Source of the DNA: Paenibacillus contaminans
Lineage (GTDB): Bacteria; Bacillota; Bacilli; Paenibacillales; NBRC-103111
NCBI RefSeq assembly: GCF_003285015.1
Contig: NZ_QMFB01000033.1
Span: 40,518 to 104,517, forward strand
Direction: 5' to 3'
DNA: 64,000 bases
A model generated the notes under the pieces. The model was not told where the DNA came from, did not search any database, and saw only the letters and a list, made by a program, of their open reading frames with translations. The position numbers and the translations under genes were made by a program. Below are positions 1 through 9,130 of this stretch, one piece after another (within the stretch, counting starts at the first letter, position 1; the number at the start of each line of letters is the position of its first letter).

Positions 1-192
1 AAGCGGGCTGGAGAAGACCGGACGAAGGCTTGGGCCGATTACTTGCATCTTTGCAAGCTGGGCGGGAGCCTCTCGTTTACGGAGCTGGTGCGGGAGGCGG
101 GTCTGCGCTCGCCGTTCGAGGACGGCTGCGTGGAATCGGTAATCGGCCACATCGAAGGAAGCCTCGATGCGATCGACGATGCGAAGCTGTAG
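1..192 (+). CDS. M3 family oligoendopeptidase, C-terminal end (gene cut by window edge)
   Basis: Frame 1 is open from the first base to TAG at 190-192, giving the last 63 residues of a protein. The stretches LCKLGGSLSF and SPFEDGCVESVIG resemble the C-terminal end of M3 zinc oligoendopeptidases (PepF/thimet oligopeptidase group), which degrade short peptides in the cytoplasm. The catalytic HExxH motif would lie upstream, outside the window, so the assignment rests on the tail alone. The next gene, rluF, is on the same strand but about 250 bases away. Confidence 0.72.
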   Translation, partial: KRAGEDRTKAWADYLHLCKLGGSLSFTELVREAGLRSPFEDGCVESVIGHIEGSLDAIDDAKL

Positions 193-280
193 GGGTGTTG
201 CCTGCAGCCTGCCCAAGGATTCGTCATAGTCGGGGGAGGGGCATAGGGGTGTCCGTCGGAAAGACCTAGCGGCCGACTTT

Positions 281-326
281 GAAACCGGGAAATGACCGCA
301 AAATCAATTCCAGATTTCCTGGTTTC
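281..326 (+). repeat. 13-bp inverted repeat upstream of rluF
   Basis: GAAACCGGGAAAT (281-293) pairs with ATTTCCTGGTTTC (314-326) over 13 positions with one G-U wobble and a 20-base loop. There is no T run, so it is not an ordinary terminator. A good Shine-Dalgarno (GGAGGTG, about 330) and a six-codon frame ATG...TGA (340-360, MDWLRI) follow at once. Confidence 0.5.
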
Positions 327-440
327 AACGGAGGTGTAGATGGATTGGTTGCGAATTTGACGGGTCCTTGGCAGCCGGCCCCCCCCATCGATTGGACATC
401 GGACGATGGAAATGAGAAGATAGATGCGGGTGATCGCAGG

Positions 441-1142
441 ATGATGAGAATCAATAAATATATAAGTGAAACGGGCGTATGCTCGCGCCGCGAGGCGGAT
501 AAATGGGTCGAAGAGGGCAGAGTGACGATTAACGGCGTCCTTGCCGGACTCGGCAGCCAGGTGGGCGAAGGCGACGATGTCAGGGTGAACGGCCGTCCGA
601 TCGGCGCCAAAACCCGCCACGTATACATTGCCTTGAACAAGCCGGTCGGCATTACATGCACGACGGAGCGCCATATCAAAGGGAATATCGTCGACTTCGT
701 AGGCCACAAGGAGCGCATTTTTCCGATCGGGCGGCTGGACAAGGATTCGGAAGGGCTTATTTTGCTGACGAACAATGGGGACATCGTCAACGAGATTTTA
801 CGCTCGGAGAACAATCACGAGAAGGAATACATCGTCACGGTAGACCGGCCGATTACCGATTCCTTTCTTGAAGGGATGGCGAACGGCGTCCGGATTTTGG
901 ACCAGATCACGAAGCGGTGCAAGGTTGTAAAGATGGGCCAGCACACGTTCCGGATCGTGCTTACGCAGGGGTTGAACCGGCAAATCCGCCGTATGTGCTC
1001 GGCATTCGGGTACAATGTCCGGCGGCTTCAGCGGGTGAGGATTACCAACGTCAAGCTGGGCGCTTTGAAAATCGGGCAATGGCGGGACTTGACCGATGCG
1101 GAGCTGAAGGATCTTCTGCCGGAGCGATTCGGGCGAAGCTGA
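441..1142 (+). CDS. rluF: 23S rRNA pseudouridine synthase, RluF-like
   Basis: Predicted to isomerise a uridine of 23S rRNA to pseudouridine (RluF acts at U2604 in Escherichia coli). The 233-residue product starts with an S4 RNA-binding domain (about residues 3-48, INKYISETGVCSRREADKW) and continues with a RsuA/RluB/E/F catalytic domain. The catalytic Asp is in GRLDKDSEGL at about residue 100. The conserved end-motif region LTQGLNRQIRRMC is present. The frame is open from 279, but 441 (or 444) is chosen because the S4 domain begins there and GCAGG lies just upstream. RluF rather than RluB is inferred from overall resemblance; family membership is firm, the target base is not. Confidence 0.9.
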   Translation: MMRINKYISETGVCSRREADKWVEEGRVTINGVLAGLGSQVGEGDDVRVNGRPIGAKTRHVYIALNKPVGITCTTERHIKGNIVDFVGHKERIFPIGRLDKDSEGLILLTNNGDIVNEILRSENNHEKEYIVTVDRPITDSFLEGMANGVRILDQITKRCKVVKMGQHTFRIVLTQGLNRQIRRMCSAFGYNVRRLQRVRITNVKLGALKIGQWRDLTDAELKDLLPERFGRS

Positions 1143-1206
1143 CGATTCCGAGATAAGAACGGGGTTGTCCCAAAGTCTGGAGCATCTGCGGGGGTGCTCT
1201 TTCCGA

Positions 1207-1255
1207 CATTTTAAAAAAAGCCGACGCAAGGCTATTCCTTGTCGATCGGCTTTTT
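1207..1255. terminator. Bidirectional terminator between rluF and the DUF421 gene
   Basis: A hairpin with arms GCCGA..CAAGG and CCTTG..TCGGC is flanked by an A run on the left and TTTTT on the right. It can therefore end transcription from both converging genes. It overlaps the last codons of the minus-strand DUF421 gene. Confidence 0.7.
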
Positions 1256-1945
1256 GATGTTGTCTTCGTATTTATCGATAAAAAGCTTGCCGTTCGTCCC
1301 CTTTACGGCGTAGCATATGTCTGCCAGAGTCAGATTGCGTTTGTTCAGCTCCCTGTTCAGCCACTCCTCGCCAAGCTCCGGATGCCTGCGCAAATTTTCA
1401 TGAATGACTTCCCCGTCCATAATGAGTTCGACCGGGAAAGCCTCTTTGCCGGCCGTCCGAATCGCCAGATCCTTGCGGATAACCTGCCGGTATTCCGGCT
1501 TCTTGAGCACGGATAACCGCCCGTTCAGCTCAAGCACGGCATATTCGACTTCCTCTATGTTGAAAATATCTTTCTCTCGCAGCTCCTGATTCAGCGTGTC
1601 GAGCGTGAGCTTCAGCTTGCGCAGGTTTTGCTCGAGAATTTTGCTGTTCTCGATGACGACCGTCGGTTTTCCGGATATCCATTTGCGGGATTTGCGGCTT
1701 TTCAAGGAAACATGGGAGAGGAAATAGGCGATCGCGCTGAATAGCAGGAGGCTGGTCAACAGGTGCCACAAATGATAATAAGTATTAAACGCGAAATTTC
1801 CGGCAATCGCGCCGAGCGTAATCGTGACGACAAAATCGTGATAGGTCATTTGCGAAACGGTTTGCTTGCCCAGCAATCGGGCGATGATCATAATCAGGAC
1901 GAATGCGGCAGCCGTCCGCAGAATAACTTCCCAAAAAGTCTCCAT
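1232..1945 (-). CDS. DUF421 domain membrane protein (YetF/YdfS type)
   Basis: A 237-residue protein with two or three N-terminal membrane segments (about residues 8-24, 34-53 and 58-78). A soluble C-terminal DUF421/YetF-like domain follows, ending in a lysine-rich tail. The helix-linked KLTLDTLNQELREKDIF and VEYAVLELNGRLSV stretches are typical of this family. The ATG at 1945 is preceded by AGGAGGC on the minus strand. Bacillus homologues are linked to sporulation and spore membranes, but the biochemical role is unknown. It stands alone and faces rluF across a shared terminator. Confidence 0.85.
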   Translation of the reverse strand: METFWEVILRTAAAFVLIMIIARLLGKQTVSQMTYHDFVVTITLGAIAGNFAFNTYYHLWHLLTSLLLFSAIAYFLSHVSLKSRKSRKWISGKPTVVIENSKILEQNLRKLKLTLDTLNQELREKDIFNIEEVEYAVLELNGRLSVLKKPEYRQVIRKDLAIRTAGKEAFPVELIMDGEVIHENLRRHPELGEEWLNRELNKRNLTLADICYAVKGTNGKLFIDKYEDNIKKPIDKE

Positions 1946-2424
1946 AATGCCTCCTAATACGGGCCTTCTCTAAATGGAATCGATATTTCCTTTAGTATGA
2001 ATTGGAAGCCGGAAACTATTCGTTATACGACAAAAGGAAGGGGCTGTCTCAAAAAGAGCTTCTTCCCCCATCACGTGGAATAGTATACTGGAAAATCTAC
2101 ATCTATTATTCAGCTTTCACGGCTTCAGAACGAACTAAATGGAAAATCTGCAGTTGATTTTACCCGTTTCGGCTATTATTGATGAAATCGACGAAAATAC
2201 CTGTAGTTTTTCCATCAAGATGCCGATTTTTCATGTTTTAAGCAAAACTAGCTGTAGTTTTCCCATCTAGACCCTGGACCCCGGGCACGACAAAAACGGG
2301 GCTAACCCGATTAGTCCGAAGTCATTACCATCTTCATGACCCCACCTGTAGTTGCTTCAAAATGCCAAATCGGCAAACAAATACGCCTCCATCCACTTTA
2401 CCGGTGTCTTGGAAGCGTACTTGT
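1946..2424. repeat. Intergenic stretch with GGAAAATCTRCA / TGTAGTTTTTCC repeats
   Basis: No gene is seen here. TGGAAAATCTACA (about 2090) and TGGAAAATCTGCA (about 2140) occur forward, and CTGTAGTTTTTCC (about 2202) and CTGTAGTTTTCCC (about 2251) occur inverted. Together they make an imperfect composite palindrome across roughly 2088-2268. A related CTGCAG..CTACAG stretch is found near 9655. The element lies downstream of the helicase gene and upstream of the DUF421 gene, both of which are on the minus strand. Confidence 0.5.
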
Positions 2425-5412
2425 TTATACGGATTCGACCCAATCGCGGCGCAGGGCGAAAATATCGCGCAGCTCGTCTGTCGACAGCTCGGTGATCCAG
2501 TTCTCCCCGCTGCCGACGATTTGCTGGCTCAAGCTTTGCTTGCGCTCGATCATTTCGTCGATGCGTTCCTCCAATGTGCCGAGCGTGACGAACTTATGCA
2601 CCTGCACATGACGCGTTTGGCCGATGCGGAAGGCGCGGTCGGTCGCCTGATTCTCGACCGCAGGGTTCCACCAGCGATCGAAGTGGAACACGTGATTGGC
2701 GGCCGTCAGGTTAAGGCCGGTTCCACCCGCTTTCAGCGAAAGCACGAACACCCCGCCTTCGGCGTTCGCGGCTTCCAGCGTTTCGTCCGATGCCTGTTCG
2801 GGAGCGGCAGCCCCGGATGCCGGGCTGCCGCTCTGGAACTCTTCGATCATCCGGTCGCGCGCCGCCTTCGGCGTTCCGCCGTGCAGAAACAGCACGGGTT
2901 CTTGCAGCTCCTCGGCAAGCACAGTCTGAAGCATGTGGCCGGTTTCAACGAATTGCGTGAAAATGAGGCATTTATCCCCCTCCTGCCGCAGCTCGTTCAC
3001 CATGTCGACGATCCGCTCCAGCTTGTTGGAGCGCTCGCGCCAAACGGCGCGGTTTCCTTCCTTGAGCAGCATCGCCGGATGGTTGCATATTTGCTTGAGC
3101 TTCGTCAGCGCCGTCAGGATGAGCCCGCGACGTTCCATCGTAGAAGAACGGTCGATGCGCGAAAACATGTCCTGAATGTAGTTTTCATACAGGGAGGCTT
3201 GCTCCGGAGTCAGCGAAACGAATGATTTGCTTTCGTATTTATCCGGCAAATCCAGCTGTATGGCCGGATCCTTCTTGACGCGGCGCAGCATGAACGGACG
3301 GATCAGCTGCTGAACCTTGGCGATGGACGCGGAATCCTTCGATTTCTCGATCTGCATCGCATACCTGGCCGAAAACTCGCGCAATGTGCCCAAGTAGCCG
3401 GGATTGAGAAAGTCCATAATCGACCACAGCTCGGTCAGCCGGTTCTCAATCGGCGTTCCGGTCAGGGCGATGCGGTGATAGCCTTCAAGCCTTCTAACGG
3501 CGCTTGCTTGTTTCGTATAAGCATTCTTGATATTCTGCGCTTCGTCGAGGCAGATCGAGTTCCATGCTACGGCGGCAAGCTCCTGCTCGTCGAGATGCGC
3601 GAGCGTGTACGAGGTCATGACGAGATCGGCCTGCCCGGCCGTTTCGACGAAAGCATCGCCCTTCAGCCGGTGCGGGCCGTAGTGCAGATGCACCCGAAGC
3701 CCGGGCGCAAACCGCTGCAGCTCTTTCTGCCAGTTGCCAAGCACGGAGGTCGGGCAAACGAGCAGAGAGGGGAAGGCCGCGCCTTCCGCCTGAGTCTGGT
3801 CAGGAAGCGGACCGCTTTCCGGTGCCGCGCCGATGCCTGAACGGGTCTCATGCTTGATGGCGAGCAGGTAAGTAATCCATTGGATCGTTTTGCCGAGCCC
3901 CATATCGTCGGCTAGACAGCCGCCAAGTCCGAAGCGCCGCAAAAACATCATCCACGATACGCCGTCCAACTGGTAAGGCCGGAGCTCTCCCCGGAATTCC
4001 GCAGGAGGGACGATGCGCGGGATCGACGATTGCTCCTTCAACTGATCGATCAGGCGCAGCAGATGCCCGTTCAGCTCGACCTCCATCGCGAGCCGTTCCG
4101 GGCTGTCTTCGTCGAATCGGGGATCGCCGCCGGCCTGGTCGCCTTGCTCGGCTTCCGCCAAGCCAAGCAGATGCAGCTCGAGGACATCGCGCAGCGACAG
4201 TCCTTTTTTCTTTTTGACTTTCTTGATCGCTTGCTCGATTTGCGCAAGCTGGCGCGGATCGAGCTGAATCCACCGGCCGCGGAAACGGACAAGCTTGCGT
4301 TTCTCTTCGATGAGCTGCATGAATTCCGCTTCGGTCAGCTCGAGGTCGCCGACGGCCAGCCGCCAGTCGAACTCCATCAGCTGGCCGATGCCGAACATGG
4401 ACTCGCCGGCCGTGCCGGCGGGCGCTTTGATTTTGGCGCGCAGCCGCGGCTTCAATTGGCTGACGCGTTCCCACCAAGCGGGCAGAAATACTGTGCTGCC
4501 CGCCTCGGCGAGCCGCAGGCTGCCATGCGCCAGAAACTCCCACGCTTCGTCGTGGGAGATGGCTTCGCGCATGCGCTCGGGCTCGTCAGGCTCGCGCAGC
4601 CAGGGCAGGATGTGCAGCCATCGCTGCACATCCTTGCCGACGCGGGCGATGTCGTCCTGCCAGCTCTCCGGCAGGAGGGTATCGTCCGCGGGCAAGCCCT
4701 GCGGGCTGCATGCGAGCAGCATTGCCGCGTCGCGGCGGTCCTGCAGGAGCACCTGCAGGCGCCAAGTGCGGCCCTCCTCGGGCTCGACCAGCTGGAGGCA
4801 GGTGCGGAACGGGCTGGAATCATGCTTCCAGCCGATGGCCACCAGCCAGTCTTCTTCGTCGAGCCATATGCCGCTCGCGATCCCGCCTTCGCGCAGCTGC
4901 GGATGCGCCTGCTCCAATCGCTCCAGCGCGCCGCGAAAAGCCGGCTGTTTGCGGGCCCATTCGGTAAGGAGCGTATTCATCCACTCCTTCGCTACCGTTC
5001 CCGCCGCAGAGCCGTCGTCGTCCGGCAGATCGAGCTTCCAGCCGAGCGAGCCTTTCTTCCACTTCTCGAAATCGGGCATGCAGCGGCCTTCCTCCAGCGC
5101 TTGACGCACGGCCGGAGCCAATTGCCGCAGCGCCTCCAGCTCGGGGCTCCAGCGCAACGAGGCATGCTGAAGCTGGACCGTCTCGCAGAAGTAATCGAGC
5201 GCAAGCTCGGCGGGAAGGATCACGCCTTCTTTATCGAGGTGATCGGCTGTATCGATAAACGTCCCGTAGAACGATTCCTCGTGCCAGGCGAACAGCTGAT
5301 GCTTCAATTCCAGCGAATCGATCGAGCTGTGCTGGCTCCTCGAACCCCACAGGAACAACGCGCCGGAAGGCAGCCAAGAGCAAATGACGGTAACGGCGGA
5401 CGATGCGATCAT
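2425..5412 (-). CDS. SNF2-family DEAD/DEAH-box helicase
   Basis: About 995 residues. The N-terminal half (to about residue 470) is the SNF2-associated region of bacterial Swi2/Snf2 helicases. The ATPase core follows: Walker A DDMGLGKT at about 505-512, a DEAQ box in CLDEAQNIKN, SGTPIENR-like motif III (LTGTPIENR), and motif VI ATDRAFRIGQTRHVQVH near the end. Such enzymes translocate on DNA or remodel nucleoprotein complexes. A frame is open from GTG 5421. ATG 5412 is preferred because its ATGA overlaps the stop of the upstream SWIM protein by 4 bases, which implies translational coupling. A lysine run (KVKKKKG) lies near residue 401. Confidence 0.92.
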   Translation of the reverse strand: MIASSAVTVICSWLPSGALFLWGSRSQHSSIDSLELKHQLFAWHEESFYGTFIDTADHLDKEGVILPAELALDYFCETVQLQHASLRWSPELEALRQLAPAVRQALEEGRCMPDFEKWKKGSLGWKLDLPDDDGSAAGTVAKEWMNTLLTEWARKQPAFRGALERLEQAHPQLREGGIASGIWLDEEDWLVAIGWKHDSSPFRTCLQLVEPEEGRTWRLQVLLQDRRDAAMLLACSPQGLPADDTLLPESWQDDIARVGKDVQRWLHILPWLREPDEPERMREAISHDEAWEFLAHGSLRLAEAGSTVFLPAWWERVSQLKPRLRAKIKAPAGTAGESMFGIGQLMEFDWRLAVGDLELTEAEFMQLIEEKRKLVRFRGRWIQLDPRQLAQIEQAIKKVKKKKGLSLRDVLELHLLGLAEAEQGDQAGGDPRFDEDSPERLAMEVELNGHLLRLIDQLKEQSSIPRIVPPAEFRGELRPYQLDGVSWMMFLRRFGLGGCLADDMGLGKTIQWITYLLAIKHETRSGIGAAPESGPLPDQTQAEGAAFPSLLVCPTSVLGNWQKELQRFAPGLRVHLHYGPHRLKGDAFVETAGQADLVMTSYTLAHLDEQELAAVAWNSICLDEAQNIKNAYTKQASAVRRLEGYHRIALTGTPIENRLTELWSIMDFLNPGYLGTLREFSARYAMQIEKSKDSASIAKVQQLIRPFMLRRVKKDPAIQLDLPDKYESKSFVSLTPEQASLYENYIQDMFSRIDRSSTMERRGLILTALTKLKQICNHPAMLLKEGNRAVWRERSNKLERIVDMVNELRQEGDKCLIFTQFVETGHMLQTVLAEELQEPVLFLHGGTPKAARDRMIEEFQSGSPASGAAAPEQASDETLEAANAEGGVFVLSLKAGGTGLNLTAANHVFHFDRWWNPAVENQATDRAFRIGQTRHVQVHKFVTLGTLEERIDEMIERKQSLSQQIVGSGENWITELSTDELRDIFALRRDWVESV

Positions 5413-7013
5413 GTGAGCCACTTCCCTTTCTTCAATTCCTCTTGGAAGGCGCGCAGCCGGGAATATTTGACGGCAAGCCGCTGGAGGAAATCTTCCCAGC
5501 GGTCCAGCCGGTTCAGCTTTTTGTAAATGGTTTGCAGCTTACGCAGCAGCTTCACCGCGGTTTTGTAGGAGGTACGGTTTTTTTCGAGAATCGAGCGCTC
5601 GACAGCCTGGTGAAAGAGCGGCAGCAGCAGCGCCGGATCTTCGTGCTCGACCGTTTTCAGATCGATTGCGTTCAGGCGGTTCGGGAGCACGTTAAGCGAA
5701 AGCTGCAAATCGACCCATTGCTTAATCCGTCCGCTTTGCATTAAATATCCGGCATAGAAGGGATAGCTTCGCGGGAGCAGAGAGAGCATGATCCGCACCC
5801 ATTCTTCGTCCGATTCGAGGTGAGGGGCGGCCGACTGCCAAAATCCGCAGATCATCACAAACTCGTCTTGGCGTGCCTTGACGGTTTCCGGGAGCAGCCA
5901 GCGCAGCCATGCCGTCAGCCTGGTCCATGCTCCCTCGTTCGTCAAGTGCTGGAGCACGATACGGAAGTCGCCGACTTTTTTGGCTTGCAGTTCATTGAGC
6001 TGGCGCATCGCTTGTTCGTCTTCGCCGTTCATCAAATCGAAATGAGTCAAAGCGAGCAGCAGCGTATCTTTGCGTCGGGGCGTCAACCCCTGGCGGCCAA
6101 GCAAAAGAGTCAGGCGGGTGCGCTCCTCGCGGACTGCGCTTCCTTCCCCGCCGCCGTCACCGAACCAACGCCACCATAACAGCCGATACAGATCCAGCCA
6201 GTCGATCGGCCCGGCTTTTCCGGTCAGCATCGTTTCCGCCGAAAACGCAATGGTTTCCTCCCAATGCTTCGGATATGCCTTCCGGATCGGGGACGGCTCG
6301 TTCTCAGAGGCCAGTCCGGCTATCGCCTCGCGGCAGCGTTCCGATACGGCGGCCGAGCCGACTCCCACATAGTAGGAAAGATAGGTCGACTGGCTGTCCT
6401 CATGGAGCTGCTCCACCTTGCGCAGGATGAACAACAGAACGTGCAGGGAGTAGAGCGGCTTTATGCGCGGATCCCAGTCTTCGGCCAGCTTCTCCAGCGA
6501 GGATACGGCCATATCGTAAAATTCCTCGACCGCCTGCGGACTGCCAAGCGAGTAGCCGTGAAAGCGCTGCTCGAAGAAACGCTGCCATTCCTTCGGTCCG
6601 TCGCCGAGTTCGATCGCCGACCTTCGTTCCGCTTCTTTCCGTAATTTAGCGGCGGCCGATTTGCTGTTTCTTGCCCGCGTTTGTATGGCTAGCTGCAGCT
6701 GGCGGAGCATAAGCTCCGGCCGGCCATGCGATTCGTAGGTTTGAAAAAAGACAGCTGCAATATGCTGGCACCAGCCGTCGGCCGGGCACTCGCACGTACT
6801 GCGCGCGAACGATTCGAGATTGACGACGACCCGGTACCACTCCGATCCGCGCACGCGTGCACGCAGCTCCGTACCGCCCTCGAGCTCCAATTCTTTAACC
6901 CGGCCTTTATGGTAATAAAGCCAGCCTCGCTCCAGAACGCCAGGGCTAAAACGCGACCGGATTTCATCGGCCAAGTAGTTGATTCGGTTTACGGGAAGCT
7001 TCAGCTTGAGCAT
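5409..7013 (-). CDS. SWIM zinc-finger protein, partner of the SNF2 helicase
   Basis: About 534 residues. A SWIM zinc-binding motif CxCx(n)CxH is visible near residue 95 as CECPADGWCQH; the rest is helical and shows no known catalytic motif. SWIM proteins are regularly encoded next to SNF2 helicases, and here the two genes overlap by 4 bases on the minus strand. The pair probably forms a DNA-binding/remodelling complex, though its cellular task is not established. The frame is open from 7073, but ATG 7013 is chosen because the conserved start MLKLKLPVNRI follows it and GGAGGAG lies upstream. Confidence 0.88.
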   Translation of the reverse strand: MLKLKLPVNRINYLADEIRSRFSPGVLERGWLYYHKGRVKELELEGGTELRARVRGSEWYRVVVNLESFARSTCECPADGWCQHIAAVFFQTYESHGRPELMLRQLQLAIQTRARNSKSAAAKLRKEAERRSAIELGDGPKEWQRFFEQRFHGYSLGSPQAVEEFYDMAVSSLEKLAEDWDPRIKPLYSLHVLLFILRKVEQLHEDSQSTYLSYYVGVGSAAVSERCREAIAGLASENEPSPIRKAYPKHWEETIAFSAETMLTGKAGPIDWLDLYRLLWWRWFGDGGGEGSAVREERTRLTLLLGRQGLTPRRKDTLLLALTHFDLMNGEDEQAMRQLNELQAKKVGDFRIVLQHLTNEGAWTRLTAWLRWLLPETVKARQDEFVMICGFWQSAAPHLESDEEWVRIMLSLLPRSYPFYAGYLMQSGRIKQWVDLQLSLNVLPNRLNAIDLKTVEHEDPALLLPLFHQAVERSILEKNRTSYKTAVKLLRKLQTIYKKLNRLDRWEDFLQRLAVKYSRLRAFQEELKKGKWLT

Positions 7014-7417
7014 CGGTCGTATTCGCTCCTCCCTGGTTGAACGGACTGCCCTTTCCGGGGGCGGAGCGTTCACCGCTTATATCGGTGCCGGCCGGCGGCC
7101 GGTACGATTTCATCACGAACATAAAAAGGCTATCCTTACATGATACCAGATTTGGGATTGTTTTGCCTATTGCGGCGGCGCAGGTAACGGGAAGTAGGGC
7201 CGGATCCGCCGGCCGCTTCGGGAAGCTTTAGCTTAAAGTAAGAATACGCGGCAAGAAATGATAGAGTTAAGGTTCCCGTTATGTTAAAATTATAGCCAGA
7301 AAGCCCATAAGTTGGGCCGTTTCCCATGCGGGAAACGCACAAGTCCGGAATTCGTTTTCTACATAAATAGACTAGATAGATTTTCATTGGCGTTCTGGAA
7401 GGAGAGGAAGTTAACAG
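7014..7417. other. Intergenic region with two adjacent hairpins before the secreted-protein gene
   Basis: Most of this stretch shows nothing recognisable. At 7303-7318 GCCC pairs with GGGC. At 7319-7336 GTTTCCC ATGC GGGAAAC forms a perfect 7-bp stem with a tetraloop. Both lie 80-115 bases upstream of the ATG at 7418 and could be part of its mRNA leader. I could not match them to a known riboswitch class. Confidence 0.4.
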
Positions 7418-8962
7418 ATGAAGCGAAGCAAAAGGAAGGAACAGCGTTTTTCCGTCCGCAAGGCGGCCGGGGCAATGGCGGCCGTGTTGGCGTTATCGCC
7501 GGCTGTAGGCGCGGTTACGGCCGTCGCGGCAGGCAGCCCAGTGTTTTCCAATGAAATCCTTAATCAGCTTATGATCAAGGGCGGTACTCCGCATACGCTT
7601 GATTTAAGCGAATTTTTCAGCGATCCGGATGAGGGGGACACTCTTTCCTATTCCATTAACAGTCTCGATCCGGAATCTCCGGGCATAGCGGGCGTCGGCA
7701 TAACGGACGGAACATTCCTGCAAATCACTCCCGGAACCGTGGCATCCCCTGACTACTACAGCTATAAGATTGCGGCGACGGACACGGTCGGCAATGTCAC
7801 TTACTCCAATCCCTTTACTGTACGCACGGCGTCGTCTCCGGTGGGGGGCAGCGAGCCGGTTATTAAGTATAGGTATATCAGCAATGGCTACACCAAGATT
7901 CTAAATCCTACAATCCCTAACGTCTTTGCGGACGAGGACAGCTCAGAGCTGACAGTAACCGTCTCCCCGCCTTCCGACGGGCTTTATTCAAGCCAATCGG
8001 CAAACTGGAATGGAGAAAGTCTGCAACCGTTCTTTATTATCAATAAAACGGGCACCGAGACCGTCACGCTGACGGCTAGGGACAACGACTATCGGGAGGA
8101 CGGGACAGGCACTGCGGAAGCGGTGAGCCTCCTCACGCTGGATGTAATAGAGAACAGGGAGCCGCAAAAGAAAATTTCCGAAGCTGCGGTTGCGGTTACG
8201 GCGAACCCGGCCGGCGGAGCAATTATTGATCTAAGCGAGTATTTCGACGATGCCGATCTTGCCGAGGATTTTATAAACGAAGAAGTTCTGGGATACCAAT
8301 TGTCATATGATTCGGGCTCTGTTTACGCTCGGGAAAACGGCCATTTGCTGAATGTTTCGGGCGTGTCGCCCGGCCAAACGGTTCCTGTAATGGTAAGCGC
8401 GATTGATAACGGCGGCCTGATCTCCGAGCCGATCACGTTCAATCTGACGATTGAGCCTGCTATAATTGTCAGGGTCAACGGTGAAGCTCCTGAAGCGCCG
8501 ATCGTAAATAAGCAATCGGAGCTGAGCATCCAAGTGATTCCGCCGGCAGGCTTCGCTCCGGAGAACGTCTATTTGCGGCCTTCCGAGGTAATTGTCGGAG
8601 CAGCCGAAACGCCGGGACAGGATATTGTCGTTCCGCTATATGAAGGCGGCGCGTATGGCGGGATTGAGGCATCCGATATTCCCGTGGGCGAGTATTGGTT
8701 GTATACGCTTGACAGCGACGGTAAAGTCAATATGGTTTCGAAGCCGTTCTTGGTCGCGGATCTTGCTGCTCTGAAGCCGCAGTTCGACCTGAATGGAGAT
8801 GAAAAAATCGAGATCGGCGACATTGTCAAACTCCAGAGCTTGACCGACGCGGGGTTTAGCGATGTGACCAAAGACGGTAATTATGACCGCAGAGACATGC
8901 GGTATTTGCTGACGCTTATCGGTTCCTCCAGCCGCCCCGGCTCTCAGGAGGGCGGAGTATAA
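7418..8962 (+). CDS. Secreted multidomain protein with Ig/cadherin-like repeats and a dockerin-like C terminus
   Basis: 514 residues. There is a basic N terminus and a hydrophobic signal peptide (about 14-38, ending AVAAGS). Two or three beta-rich modules follow, each with the LSEFF/LSEYF-DDPD pattern of cadherin-like or Ig-like repeats (LDLSEFFSDPDEGDTLSYSI; IDLSEYFDDADL). The C terminus has a calcium-binding dockerin type I-like repeat, FDLNGDEKIEIGDIVKL, and a more degenerate second copy. The ATG at 7418 follows GGAAGGAGAGGAAG. It is probably an extracellular or cell-surface protein, and its ligand is unknown. No cohesin or cellulase is present in the window, so a cellulosome role should not be assumed. 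Confidence 0.75.
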   Translation: MKRSKRKEQRFSVRKAAGAMAAVLALSPAVGAVTAVAAGSPVFSNEILNQLMIKGGTPHTLDLSEFFSDPDEGDTLSYSINSLDPESPGIAGVGITDGTFLQITPGTVASPDYYSYKIAATDTVGNVTYSNPFTVRTASSPVGGSEPVIKYRYISNGYTKILNPTIPNVFADEDSSELTVTVSPPSDGLYSSQSANWNGESLQPFFIINKTGTETVTLTARDNDYREDGTGTAEAVSLLTLDVIENREPQKKISEAAVAVTANPAGGAIIDLSEYFDDADLAEDFINEEVLGYQLSYDSGSVYARENGHLLNVSGVSPGQTVPVMVSAIDNGGLISEPITFNLTIEPAIIVRVNGEAPEAPIVNKQSELSIQVIPPAGFAPENVYLRPSEVIVGAAETPGQDIVVPLYEGGAYGGIEASDIPVGEYWLYTLDSDGKVNMVSKPFLVADLAALKPQFDLNGDEKIEIGDIVKLQSLTDAGFSDVTKDGNYDRRDMRYLLTLIGSSSRPGSQEGGV

Positions 8963-9130
8963 TACTTGGCTAGCGATGCCGCGTGTTTGATCGAGTAGCG
9001 GACGGACATCACGATCAAACCGTGGCTCCAGAGACGCACTCCGTACCGCCGCCGGCTCGTGTTCTGAACGGTTAATGAGCGTTAGTAATCGACACGCAAA
9101 CAATCACTAGTTCTCGTCCACAATACGTGT

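Noticed and set aside
4030..5526. 498-codon frame opposite the SNF2 helicase
   Set aside because: Shadow frame; no recognisable protein, while the other strand has all helicase motifs.
2425..7013. DISARM- or Druantia-like phage defence system based on the SNF2 helicase
   Set aside because: No methylase, DUF1998, PLD or other defence partner lies beside it; SWIM plus SNF2 is a common chromosomal pair.
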